Assembly: GCA_000818095.1 (NCBI GenBank)
Contig: CP009416.1
Span: forward strand, 197,501 to 261,500
Source: Jeotgalibacillus malaysiensis
GTDB taxonomy: Bacteria; Bacillota; Bacilli; Bacillales; Jeotgalibacillaceae
Length of the DNA stretch: 64,000 nt
Direction: 5' to 3'
The position numbers and the translations under genes were made by a program. Shown one piece after another: positions 53,973 to 61,859 of this stretch; the stretch's first letter is position 1; each line of letters starts with the position of its first letter. The notes under the pieces were generated by a model, which was given only the letters and a program-made list of their open reading frames with translations, was not told the DNA's origin and searched no databases.

Positions 53973-54085
53973 TGAAATCAACTTTTGTAGCATGTTTTTG
54001 ATTAAACTTTTTTCAAACCTACACTGGAGAATTAGCTCATCAGGATTTTTTTGATGTTAAAAAGATTATCTGCAGGGCGGCAATC

Positions 54086-54145
54086 ATGATCTCTGGTAAC
54101 TATCCGAAAGATAGCGCGTGGGGAACCTTTCCCACCTCAGATCAT
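54086..54145 (+). other. possible three-way-junction RNA
   Basis: ATGATCT (54086) pairs with AGATCAT (54139-54145). Inside are CTATC-CGAAA-GATAG (54100-54114) and GTGGG-gaaccttt-CCCAC (54118-54135), joined by short linkers CTGGTAA, CGC and CTC. I do not recognise it as a known riboswitch or ribozyme. The next gene starts 260 nt downstream. Confidence 0.4.
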
Positions 54146-54403
54146 CTTCGTGGTATTCATTAGTATAATATACAAGTTATTTTAAAGTACGAGCGAAATG
54201 ATTAAGTAATTTTCGTCAGTACTAATATTACTAACGTTCTTATAGTAAAATCTCCAAATGACATCTCAGAATCTTTGAACGCATAACTCTTTATCTATTC
54301 CATGGGAATTGTATTTAAGATAGGTATAAAGCATTTATACGCATTTAGTGATGGGGTTTAATATTAAAATTTAAATACAGTCAATTTATTGAGGAGAACA
54401 ACT

Positions 54404-55255
54404 ATGACTTCACTATCTTATACTGTTCCGTTAGCAGCATCTGAGTTAAAGAAAGTCTTGAAAGTTATACAAGAGGGAGAAACAATCTGGGAGAAGGACC
54501 AAGAATACCTTTACATTAAATCAATGGTAGAACACATTGGTTCGACCGACAGTGAATTACGAGACAGTTTAATCTATGGCACCTTTTGCAAATTGACCTT
54601 AGATAAACAATTGGATCAACAGCTGTTAATCGAACTTTTGAAGTTGTGCCTGGGTGATAATATGCTCTTTAAAGGTATAGGGGAATCCGGATCAGATACC
54701 GTTTTCACCAGATCATTTACAACATTATTAATCGCGCTTATTTTATATAGAGATAATGAAGAAGGCTTTCTTTCATCCGAAATGGTTTTAGAGATAAAAG
54801 ATCAACTGATTGATTATATCAACCTTGAAAATGATATGAGGGGATACGTTCCACGCAAAGGTTGGGCTCATAGTGTTGCTCATGTTGCTGATGCTTTTGA
54901 TGAACTTGTGAAGAATAAAAATATCACAGAGGACTTATATGAAGAGCTCCTAATTGCGCTTTGGAACAAGGTATTTGTTGCTGATACTGTTTATGTTCAT
55001 GATGAAGATGAACGACTGTTGGGCCCAATGATGGAAATGTTGGATAGAGGATTGAAACATGAGGTTATTAAAAACATGATACAGGTGATTCATGTAGAGC
55101 TAGAAAAACAAAAAGAGATGCTTGAGGAAGAAAGCTATTGGATTTTATACGCCAACGTTAAGAATTTCTTGAAGAGTTTTTATTTAAGGACTGATGGTCT
55201 CGCTAACCTGAATTCTCTTCATATCAGCATTAAACAAAGTATATTGAAGATGTGA
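54404..55255 (+). CDS. DUF2785 domain protein
   Basis: A 283-residue all-helical protein. The central RKGWAHSVAHVADAFDELV (about 151-169) is the DUF2785 signature. No function is established. ATG 54404 follows GAGGAG at good spacing; TTG 54389 is in frame but overlaps that site. Confidence 0.75.
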   Translation: MTSLSYTVPLAASELKKVLKVIQEGETIWEKDQEYLYIKSMVEHIGSTDSELRDSLIYGTFCKLTLDKQLDQQLLIELLKLCLGDNMLFKGIGESGSDTVFTRSFTTLLIALILYRDNEEGFLSSEMVLEIKDQLIDYINLENDMRGYVPRKGWAHSVAHVADAFDELVKNKNITEDLYEELLIALWNKVFVADTVYVHDEDERLLGPMMEMLDRGLKHEVIKNMIQVIHVELEKQKEMLEEESYWILYANVKNFLKSFYLRTDGLANLNSLHISIKQSILKM

Positions 55256-55433
55256 AGTGCTGAGAATAGACAGAGAATTTTATGCTCTTTTAAACGATTT
55301 AAAGGAATAGACGTTAAATGCAGAACAACTATCTCAACTTGAAATCAGGTGAACGCTAAATGGAACAACCACATTCTGCCGTTCAAAACCTTTTATCATT
55401 GCTGCAGTTTTCTCGAAAGGTGATCTATTCCTG

Positions 55434-55526
55434 GGAGCAAACCTCCATACTGACAGCGGTGACGATGATGCGGAATTCGATATTGATGCAGTGACAGGTG
55501 AAGTTTTAGAGATGGATATGGACTAA
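55434..55526 (+). pseudogene. PepSY-like gene tail joined to a repeat end
   Basis: From 55449 the plus strand reads TDSGDDDAEFDIDAVTGEVL and ends EMDMD before a stop at 55524, the usual C-terminus of PepSY-domain proteins. Just before it, GGGAGCAAACCTCC (55434-55447) matches the right end of the elements at 58465 and 61425. The N-terminal part of the gene is gone; 55256-55433 has no other recognisable content. Confidence 0.45.
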
Positions 55527-55544
55527 ATTGAATAGGTTAGAGAG

Positions 55545-55571
55545 AGCCGGCCGGGTGTGGCCGGCTTTTTC
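55545..55571 (+). terminator. terminator after the PepSY remnant
   Basis: AGCCGGCC and GGCCGGCT flank GGGTGT and are followed by TTTTT. Confidence 0.85.
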
Positions 55572-55833
55572 GTGTTGCGGTGCAGGGTGAAGGGTGAAGG
55601 AATGTCCGCCAGTCGCAAGCTCCGGCACCGCCCGCTATTTGCTAAGCCACATCATCCTAACCTCAATCTAAAGGAATCTACCCCCGAAGCCGAGAATAAT
55701 AATAGAAATACATCAGTCTTACAGGTCATGTATCGTTTCCTGCATCTCATGTTCTGAATCCCGCATGTGATGCAAAAAGTGAACAAGACTGGAAAGACAA
55801 ATTACATAATGAAGTAGAAGAAGGGGAGGCAAA

Positions 55834-56331
55834 ATGAAGATAAAAATTGACATTGACCCTCAGCATGAGGAAACGCCTGTCATTACGATACAGGTGAAGG
55901 AATGGACAGACGAGGTGGAAGCAGTTGTGAAAATGCTCAGACAGCATGAGTCAGAAATGCCGGACGCAAAAGGTGCCGCTCAGCCAAAACGGATTGTGGC
56001 ACTTGAAGAGGATCGTTCAATTTTACTGCAGCCGTCAGAGATAGATTATATTTTCGCAGAGAAGCGGAAGGTCTTTGCGATGGCAGGTGGTCGTACACTT
56101 GAAATGAGAATGAAACTCTATGAGCTGGAAGAGGTTTTGTCATCGCAAGGCTTCATTAGATTCTCAAAATCCGTTCTTGGCAATCTGGATCAAGTTGACC
56201 GTTTCGAGCTCTCATTTAATGGGAATCTTTGCGTGTATTTTAAGTCAGGCAGCAAGGAATATGTGACAAGGAAATATGTTCATGGCCTGAAGGAGCAGCT
56301 GTTGGATGGAGGTGGACAGCGTGATGAGTAA
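55834..56331 (+). CDS. LytTR-family DNA-binding regulator
   Basis: A 165-residue protein. The C-terminal LytTR domain (about 52-155) is clear: ILLQPSEIDYIFAEKRKVFA, LYELEEVLSSQGFIRFSKSVLGNLDQVDRF and YVTRKYVHGLKEQL. There is no receiver domain. Such stand-alone LytTR proteins usually sit next to a DUF3021 membrane protein, as here, and control a neighbouring ABC transporter. It overlaps the DUF3021 gene by 8 nt. AAGGGGAGG lies upstream of the ATG. Confidence 0.88.
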   Translation: MKIKIDIDPQHEETPVITIQVKEWTDEVEAVVKMLRQHESEMPDAKGAAQPKRIVALEEDRSILLQPSEIDYIFAEKRKVFAMAGGRTLEMRMKLYELEEVLSSQGFIRFSKSVLGNLDQVDRFELSFNGNLCVYFKSGSKEYVTRKYVHGLKEQLLDGGGQRDE

Positions 56332-56734
56332 TGTGATTCTGCGTATTTTTGGCGGTTTTGGCGTTGGTGCGTTAATTACGCTGGTGGCATTAATTCTGTC
56401 CTTTGATGGATCTGATCAGGTGGAGGTTACGACGATCATATTAAACCTTTTGGGCAGTATGCTCACGGGTGCTTACTTTAGTGTTGCTGCGCTCATATTC
56501 AGCATTGAAAAGTGGAGCATGCTGAAGCAGACTGTCATACACTACAGCTTATCACTTATCCTGATGTTTCCGGTATTTACACTGTTAACGGGGTGGTTCC
56601 CGCTTAATGCGCGCGCGCTGCTCATTGGGTTCATTGTTTTTACAGTGACTTATATCCTGAACTGGTTCGGATGGCACTCCTACTATAAACAGCTTGAAAA
56701 AAGAATGAATCAATCCATTCAAACACGACGTTAA
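56324..56734 (+). CDS. DUF3021 membrane protein
   Basis: A 136-residue protein with four membrane helices (about 5-25, 37-58, 70-88, 95-115). DUF3021 proteins accompany LytTR regulators and probably tune them from the membrane. ATG 56324 follows GGAGGTGG. Confidence 0.8.
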   Translation: MSNVILRIFGGFGVGALITLVALILSFDGSDQVEVTTIILNLLGSMLTGAYFSVAALIFSIEKWSMLKQTVIHYSLSLILMFPVFTLLTGWFPLNARALLIGFIVFTVTYILNWFGWHSYYKQLEKRMNQSIQTRR

Positions 56735-56757
56735 CACAAGGGAAAGGGGATAGAAAA

Positions 56758-57672
56758 ATGATTAATATTCGTGAAGTCAGTAAAAGTTACGGCCCGATTA
56801 AGGCGTTGCAGCATGCGGATCTTCATATTGAAAAGGGCAGCTGTTTCGGTCTGGTTGGTCCAAATGGTGCCGGGAAGTCCACGCTGATGAAAATATTAGT
56901 CGGGATACTGGAAGAGTTTGGTGGGACTGTGGAGATCGGAGGCAAACCGGTTCAACAATACCGCCGCGATATTAAGCGTCAGATCGGCTATGTGCCGCAG
57001 GATATTTGTCTGGAAGAAACATTGACGGCACGTGATAATCTGCTGCTGTTCGGTCAGTTGTACGGTCTATCCGGTAAGGATTTGAATGAACGGATCAGTG
57101 AAGTGCTGACACTTATTGGCCTTGAAAAGCGTGAGAAGTCTATTGTCTCAACTTTTTCCGGTGGGATGAAGCGACGCCTGAATATCGGATGTGCTCTGCT
57201 GCACGCGCCTGAAATCATTATTCTCGATGAACCAACTGTTGGCGTCGATCCGCAGTCGCGCCGGGCGATTTTTGAACTGATTCACGAGTTGAAAGCAGAA
57301 GGGAAGACGATTGTCTATTCGAGTCATTACATGGAAGAGGTTGAGCAGCTGTGTGACAGCATCGGTTTTATTGATCAGGGCATGGTGGTTGAACATGGGA
57401 CGATGAAAGAGGTTTTCGAGAAACATCGACACTCTTCTATCTTTATCGAAGGAGAACAGATTACAGAAGAAGTTCTTGCACCTTATGGAGAATTGACGGT
57501 GCGGGAAAATGGTTATGTCATTACCAGTATTGACCCGCTGGCCACACTTCAAAAGGTTGCACTTGCACTGCACAGTCAGGCTGTTCAGCCGACGCGGCTG
57601 GAACTAAGCCAGACGAAGCTTGAAGGTATCTTTTTTGAACTAACCGGGACACAACTGAGGGATAAAGGATAA
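56758..57672 (+). CDS. ABC transporter ATP-binding protein (DrrA type)
   Basis: A 304-residue ATPase. Walker A GPNGAGKST (about 38-46), signature FSGGMKRRLNIGCALL, Walker B IIILDEPTVGVDP, switch SSHYMEEVE. The C-terminal ~80 residues match the drug-export accessory domain. It is followed after 13 nt by its permease. Confidence 0.93.
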   Translation: MINIREVSKSYGPIKALQHADLHIEKGSCFGLVGPNGAGKSTLMKILVGILEEFGGTVEIGGKPVQQYRRDIKRQIGYVPQDICLEETLTARDNLLLFGQLYGLSGKDLNERISEVLTLIGLEKREKSIVSTFSGGMKRRLNIGCALLHAPEIIILDEPTVGVDPQSRRAIFELIHELKAEGKTIVYSSHYMEEVEQLCDSIGFIDQGMVVEHGTMKEVFEKHRHSSIFIEGEQITEEVLAPYGELTVRENGYVITSIDPLATLQKVALALHSQAVQPTRLELSQTKLEGIFFELTGTQLRDKG

Positions 57673-57685
57673 GGAGGAGCCTGTT

Positions 57686-58429
57686 ATGAATGCTATTGCA
57701 AAGCTGGAGTTTAAAAAGAAAATACAGGATAAGGGTCTATGGTTCTGGACATTTATTCTGCCGATTGTTTTTATTGTTGGATTTATTTCGATTTTTGGTG
57801 GCAATACAGGTACTGATTCCGAGCAGCTTGTCGTTCAGATTGTGCCCGGCTATACGGTGATGTTTTCGTTCTATATCATGATATCAATTGTGATCGCGTT
57901 TATTAAAGACCGTGACAGCGGAATGACAGCCAGGATTGCGAGTACCCCGCTCCCGACGCTGCAGTATTTTATGGGCAAGTGGATCCCTTTCATACTGATT
58001 GTGCTGATTCAGATTGCCGTGCTGTTCGGATTTGGGGTAGCTGTCTATGATATGCCGCTTGGAAACGCATTTGCGCTGATCATGATTTCGGTGGCTCTGG
58101 CCTTTGTCTCAACAGGATGCGGGATGGCGATGGCTGTTATCGCAAAGACTGAAAATATGGGGATCGCCCTGACACAGGTCATTGCGCTCGGAGGTGCGAT
58201 GCTTGGCGGACTCTGGATGCCTGTAGAGTTCATGCCGGATATCATGCAGAATATCGCACAATTCCTGCCGCATTATTGGGCGCTTCAGGGCTACCAGACG
58301 GTGATTCTTGACGGAGGAAATGTACTTGATGTTTGGGCTTCGCTGCTTGTGCTGATTGCTTACGGCGCTGTCTGTATTAGCATTGCACTGTCTGCTTATC
58401 CACGTTATTTAAAGTTATCAAAAAGCTGA
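57686..58429 (+). CDS. ABC-2 type permease
   Basis: A 247-residue membrane protein with six helices. FIKDRDSGMTARIASTPLPTLQYFMGKW and LGGLWMPVEFMPDIMQ are ABC-2 export motifs. With the ATPase before it, it likely exports a drug or lipid under LytTR control. AAGGAGGAG lies 7 nt before the ATG. Confidence 0.9.
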   Translation: MNAIAKLEFKKKIQDKGLWFWTFILPIVFIVGFISIFGGNTGTDSEQLVVQIVPGYTVMFSFYIMISIVIAFIKDRDSGMTARIASTPLPTLQYFMGKWIPFILIVLIQIAVLFGFGVAVYDMPLGNAFALIMISVALAFVSTGCGMAMAVIAKTENMGIALTQVIALGGAMLGGLWMPVEFMPDIMQNIAQFLPHYWALQGYQTVILDGGNVLDVWASLLVLIAYGAVCISIALSAYPRYLKLSKS

Positions 58430-58464
58430 TCTGCAGAAGGCTACGTGTTTCTTATAGAGAAAAC

Positions 58465-58608
58465 CTCCCTGTCCTGAACACTATTCTGACAATACAAGTC
58501 AATTGCATAAGTGAAAGTAAGAAGTAAGTGATTAAAGCACTTTGCGGTGAATTAATTGAATAGTTATTTGTAGGTGCAAATATTCATAAATGTGTTCAGG
58601 ACAGGGAG
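58465..58608. repeat. 144-bp inverted-repeat element (MITE-like), copy 1
   Basis: Bounded by perfect 17-bp inverted repeats: CTCCCTGTCCTGAACAC (58465-58481) and its complement at 58592-58608. AACCTCC follows the right end as well as forming the left boundary. It encodes nothing. The body and left end recur at 61425 in the same orientation. Confidence 0.8.
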
Positions 58609-58672
58609 CAAACCTCCACAAGAGAGCAAATGTACTTTCAATAGATCCTGCAAATAAAAAAGCAACTATAAC

Positions 58673-58699
58673 TTGACTTGAATTTCTAAAAACTATAAA
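58673..58699 (+). promoter_or_regulatory. probable promoter of the first TPP-controlled unit
   Basis: TTGACT (58673-58678) and TATAAA (58694-58699) with a 15-bp spacer, 23 bp before the riboswitch. Confidence 0.4.
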
Positions 58700-58721
58700 G
58701 TAGGGCTAACTTAAATATAAT

Positions 58722-58803
58722 CACTAGGGGTGTTATATAACTGAGATGAGTGTTTACTCAAACCCTTTGAACCTGAACTAGTTAAAACTAGCGTAGGAAA
58801 GTG
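58722..58803 (+). promoter_or_regulatory. TPP riboswitch 1
   Basis: The THI-box core is complete: CACTAGGGGTG, CTGAGATGAG (58741), ACCCTTTGAACCTGAACTAG (58762 on), and AACTAGCGTAGGAAAGTG, with CACT/AGTG closing P1. It binds thiamine pyrophosphate and lowers expression. A terminator follows at 58873. Confidence 0.95.
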
Positions 58804-58872
58804 TAGATTTCATTACATAACATATTTTAAGGACGCAGGCGCCTTAATTTCTCGATGTAATTATGGATATTT

Positions 58873-58911
58873 ACGCAGCTTTCCTATAGGAAAGCTGCGT
58901 TTTTTGTTTTA
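58873..58911 (+). terminator. terminator under TPP riboswitch 1
   Basis: ACGCAGCTTTCC pairs with GGAAAGCTGCGT around TATA and is followed by TTTTTGTTTT. It lies between riboswitch and the SDR gene, so control is probably at transcription termination. Confidence 0.85.
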
Positions 58912-58971
58912 TCTATTTCTATCACTTTATTATTTAAGTGTCATCAAGACTAATAAGTAGGAGTGGTTAAA

Positions 58972-59724
58972 ATGGGAAAAGTAGTATTAGTAACAGGCAG
59001 TAGCAGAGGTTTGGGAGCCACTATCGCCAAAACCTTAGTTCAACAGGGATTTAAAGTGGTTATTAATTTCTATAAGAGTCAGAATGCTGCTGAAGAACTT
59101 GTTAATGAACTCGGCCAAGAGCATGCAATTGCGATCCGTGCAGATGTTACAAATCGAAAAGAAGTGGAAGCGCTAATCGAGCAGGCAACCCAGCACTTTG
59201 GTCAAATAGACGTTGTAGTGAGTAATGCTTTAGTAGACTTCAAGTTTGATCCAACGGGTCAAAAGCCTTTTAAAGATCTTTCCTGGGAAGATTATCAAAG
59301 GCAATTAGATGGAACTTTAAAAGCTGCGTTTAATGTAGTTCAAAGCGTATTACCACAATTCATAGAACGTAAGAATGGCAGTATTATCAGCATTGGAACC
59401 AATTTATTTCAAAACCCAGTTGTCCCTTATCATGAATATACAACAGCTAAAGCTGGACTGATTGGCTTTACACGTAATATCGCTGCGGAGTTAGGGCAAT
59501 ATGGTATAAAAGCAAATGTAGTTTCAGGCGGTTTGCTAAAGATGACTGATGCCAGTTCCGTCACTACTCCGGAAGTATTTGAGTTAATTGCTCAGTCAAC
59601 GCCATTAAAAAAGGTAACGACTCCTGAAGATGTAGCCAGTATGGTCGCTTATCTGGCTTCAGAAAATGCTGCTGGCATTACAGGTCAAAACTTTACAGTC
59701 GATGGCGGTCTAACAATGAACTAA
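58972..59724 (+). CDS. SDR-family oxidoreductase under TPP control
   Basis: A 250-residue short-chain dehydrogenase, FabG-like. The cofactor loop is TGSSRGLGATIA (about 8-19), VSNALVDF replaces the usual NNAG region near 86, and the active site has Ser142 region (IISIGTN) and YTTAKAG (Tyr/Lys near 155-159). The C-terminus is NFTVDGGLTMN. ATG 58972 follows TAGGAG. The substrate is unknown, but control by a TPP riboswitch points to thiamine synthesis, salvage or breakdown. It is followed by a second TPP riboswitch. Confidence 0.85.
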   Translation: MGKVVLVTGSSRGLGATIAKTLVQQGFKVVINFYKSQNAAEELVNELGQEHAIAIRADVTNRKEVEALIEQATQHFGQIDVVVSNALVDFKFDPTGQKPFKDLSWEDYQRQLDGTLKAAFNVVQSVLPQFIERKNGSIISIGTNLFQNPVVPYHEYTTAKAGLIGFTRNIAAELGQYGIKANVVSGGLLKMTDASSVTTPEVFELIAQSTPLKKVTTPEDVASMVAYLASENAAGITGQNFTVDGGLTMN

Positions 59725-59855
59725 TGACTTAACTTACACTTCAGCGCGACGGTCTCTCAGACGGATTATTTTTTAGAGAACACCCTATACGATGAGATCA
59801 ATCTACTGCAGACGAGGCCATAATTACTTTGGTTCTTAAAAATTTTATATAAAAA

Positions 59856-59937
59856 CACTGGGGGAGTCTATTTAGACTGAGATGGAGATATCCGGACCCT
59901 TTGAACCTGATCTGCTTAAAACCAGCGTAGGGAAGTG
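59856..59937 (+). promoter_or_regulatory. TPP riboswitch 2
   Basis: A second complete THI-box: CACTGGGGGAG, CTGAGATGGAG (59877), ACCCTTTGAACCTGATCTGC and AACCAGCGTAGGGAAGTG, with CACT/AGTG closing P1. Its peripheral helix differs from riboswitch 1, so it is not a recent copy. Confidence 0.95.
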
Positions 59938-59973
59938 GCTGCTATATACTGAGACGATTTTAAGGTATAGCCT

Positions 59974-60004
59974 AAACCACTTCCTCGCTGAAGTGGTTTT
60001 TTAT
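59974..60004 (+). terminator. terminator under TPP riboswitch 2
   Basis: AACCACTTC and GAAGTGGTT flank CTCGCT and are followed by TTTT, between the riboswitch and the LLM gene. The 60005-60120 stretch holds no gene. Confidence 0.85.
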
Positions 60005-60120
60005 GTGTCAGCTAATATTTTATCTGCTCTGAGAACGAAAGTGAGAGACGGAACAATTAGCACATATTATCGTTGCCATCGATGAAAACACAAATATAGA
60101 GATTGAAGGTGTAAATGCTT

Positions 60121-61419
60121 ATGAAGAGTAAAAAACAATTACATTTAGGTGTGCTGTTAATCGGATGTGGCCATCATCAGGCTGCCTGGTTAATGGAGGA
60201 TTCAAGCATTGAGCAGATCGGAGAAGTTTCGTATTATCAATCTTTAGCAAAGCTGGCGGAGTATGGATGTTTCGATGCAGTATTTTTTGCTGACAATCAA
60301 TCGTTACGGGCAGAAAATGATCGTGTATTACCGGCTTTTTGGCTTGATCCGGTAGTGAACTTGACTGCTATTTCGCAAGTAACGAAATATATAGGCTTAG
60401 TGACGACCATTTCAAGTACTTTTTCTAACCCTTTTACTGCAGCAAGACAGCTGCTAAGTCTCGATCATATAACGAAAGGGAGAGTTGGATGGAATTTAGT
60501 CACATCAATGACAGATTGGGAAGCTCATAATCATGGTTTAGAAGAGTTGCCTCCACGCAATAAACGGTATGAAAAAGCTGAGGAATTTGCTGATTTAATG
60601 AATCAACTTTTTTTGTCATGGGATAGTAAGGAACTTTTATATAAACGTACAGAAAACAAACTAATCAACTCTGCTAATATAAAACCTATCAATCATCAAG
60701 GTAAATACTTTAAAGTAAAAGGGCCGTTAACGACGCCAAAAAGTCCTCAAGGCAAGCCGGTATCGATGCAGGCTGGCGCATCCGGTCAAGGTATTGAGCT
60801 CGCTTCTAAATATGCTGATGCCGTTTATTCTGTATCATGGAACTTGAACCAGGCAACAAAATTCCGAAATAAATTGGTTGAACAAGTTGATAAAAACAAC
60901 AATGTTGATCGGCACGTTAAAATATTTCCGGGTTTAGTTACATATGTCGGGCGTACTTATGAAGAAGCCCTTGCAAAAAAAACAGCTTTAGATGAAAAAT
61001 TACCTTTGGAAACCTCTTTAAACCAGTTGAGCTTTTTTCTTCAACAGGATTGTTCAAGCTGGGATATTGATAAGAAAGTACCTTCATTACCTCCAGTCGA
61101 GGAATTTAAAGGACCAGTAGGAAGATATGAAACAATTTTAGAAATTATTAACGATACCGAACCTACCGTTAAAGAACTCCTGGGTTACTTGAGTGCAGGT
61201 GGGGGTCATCTTACATTAGTTGGTACGCCTGAGAAAATTGCAGATGAAATGGAGAGGTGGTTAGAGCTGGGAGTTGCTGATGGCTTCAACCTTATGCCTC
61301 CTACTTTACCAGAAAGTTTAAATGACTTTATAGAATTAGTTGTGCCGGAATTACAGAAAAGAAATATCTTTAGAAGGCAATATTCAGGTAAGACTCTTCG
61401 TGAACATCTGGGTTTATAG
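60121..61419 (+). CDS. LLM-class flavin-dependent monooxygenase (NtaA/SnaA/DmoA group) under TPP control
   Basis: A 432-residue flavin monooxygenase of the NtaA/SnaA/DszA group, which uses reduced FMN from a partner reductase. Family blocks include [84 protein letters not shown] and [20 protein letters not shown]. ATG 60121 is 9 nt after AAGGTG; ATG 60115 is too close. The riboswitch suggests action on a thiamine-related heterocycle, for example an N- or S-containing precursor or degradation product, an inference. Confidence 0.88.
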   Translation: [432 protein letters not shown]

Positions 61420-61424
61420 AAAAC

Positions 61425-61598
61425 CTCCCTGTCCTGAACACTATTCTGACAATACAAGACAATTGTATGAGTGAAAGTAAGAAGTAAGTGATTAAAGCAC
61501 TTTGCGGTGAATTAATTGAATAGTTATTTGTAGGTGCAAATATTCATAAATGTGTTATCTCTATTATTTGGGGGCTAGACTACAGGGAGCAAACCTCC
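61425..61598. repeat. inverted-repeat element (MITE-like), copy 2, right end altered
   Basis: From CTCCCTGTCCTGAACAC through ATAAATGTGTT (to about 61556) it matches 58465-58596 with a few substitutions. The right inverted repeat is then interrupted by about 26 nt of other sequence before CAGGGAGCAAACCTCC (61583-61598). Confidence 0.8.
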
Positions 61599-61630
61599 CA
61601 GGAAAAGTAAGTTTTTCATCACTTCGGGTA

Positions 61631-61659
61631 TTGCGTAAATTTTTTAAAATGTATATTCT
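61631..61659 (+). promoter_or_regulatory. promoter of the leader-fusB unit
   Basis: TTGCGT (61631-61636), 17-bp spacer, TATTCT (61654-61659). It lies 25 bp before the leader start codon. Confidence 0.45.
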
Positions 61660-61683
61660 GTTACTAAATGGAGGTGATACCTG

Positions 61684-61746
61684 ATGACCTTTGTGAATGA
61701 TATGCAGGCGTCAGAATTGGCACCGACTCATGCAAAGCCTGAATAA
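61684..61746 (+). CDS. 20-residue leader peptide upstream of the FusB-type gene
   Basis: A short frame, MTFVNDMQASEL... ending THAKPE, with a very strong ribosome binding site (GGAGGTGAT, 6 nt upstream). The last codons (CAT GCA AAG) form the left arm of a hairpin (61729-61737 with 61757-61765). This is the layout of an inducible-resistance leader. It is 114 nt upstream of the EF-G-binding protein gene. Confidence 0.6.
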   Translation: MTFVNDMQASELAPTHAKPE

Positions 61747-61849
61747 GTAGGCGATACTTTGCATGGGGTTAAGGTACGTTATTAATCGCCAATCAATGTA
61801 TCTTTCTATCAGGTTTTGCACTTATCTAATCATTTAAAAAGATAAGGAG
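61729..61849 (+). promoter_or_regulatory. putative translational attenuator
   Basis: Segment 1 (61729-61740) can pair either with segment 2 (CTTTGCATG, 61757-61765) or with segment 3 (AGGTTTTGCA, 61811-61820; ten pairs including one GU). Next to segment 3, CTTATCT (61821-61827) pairs with AGATAAG (61840-61846), which covers part of the AAGGAG ribosome binding site (61844-61849). The two states could switch access to that site. Confidence 0.5.
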
Positions 61850-61859
61850 CGGATAGAAA

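Larger units (their letters stand above)
52672..54046 (+). repeat. duplicated module, copy 2
   Basis: Direct-repeat partner of 27009-28372, including the ATGCATCATTTCTCGATA start, both genes, the spacer, the terminator and the CATGTTTTTGATTAAAC tail. Confidence 0.85.

Noticed and set aside
17000-55000. Prophage or integrative conjugative element
   Set aside because: No integrase, capsid, portal, relaxase or type IV secretion gene is present; the region looks like accumulated transposon and island material.
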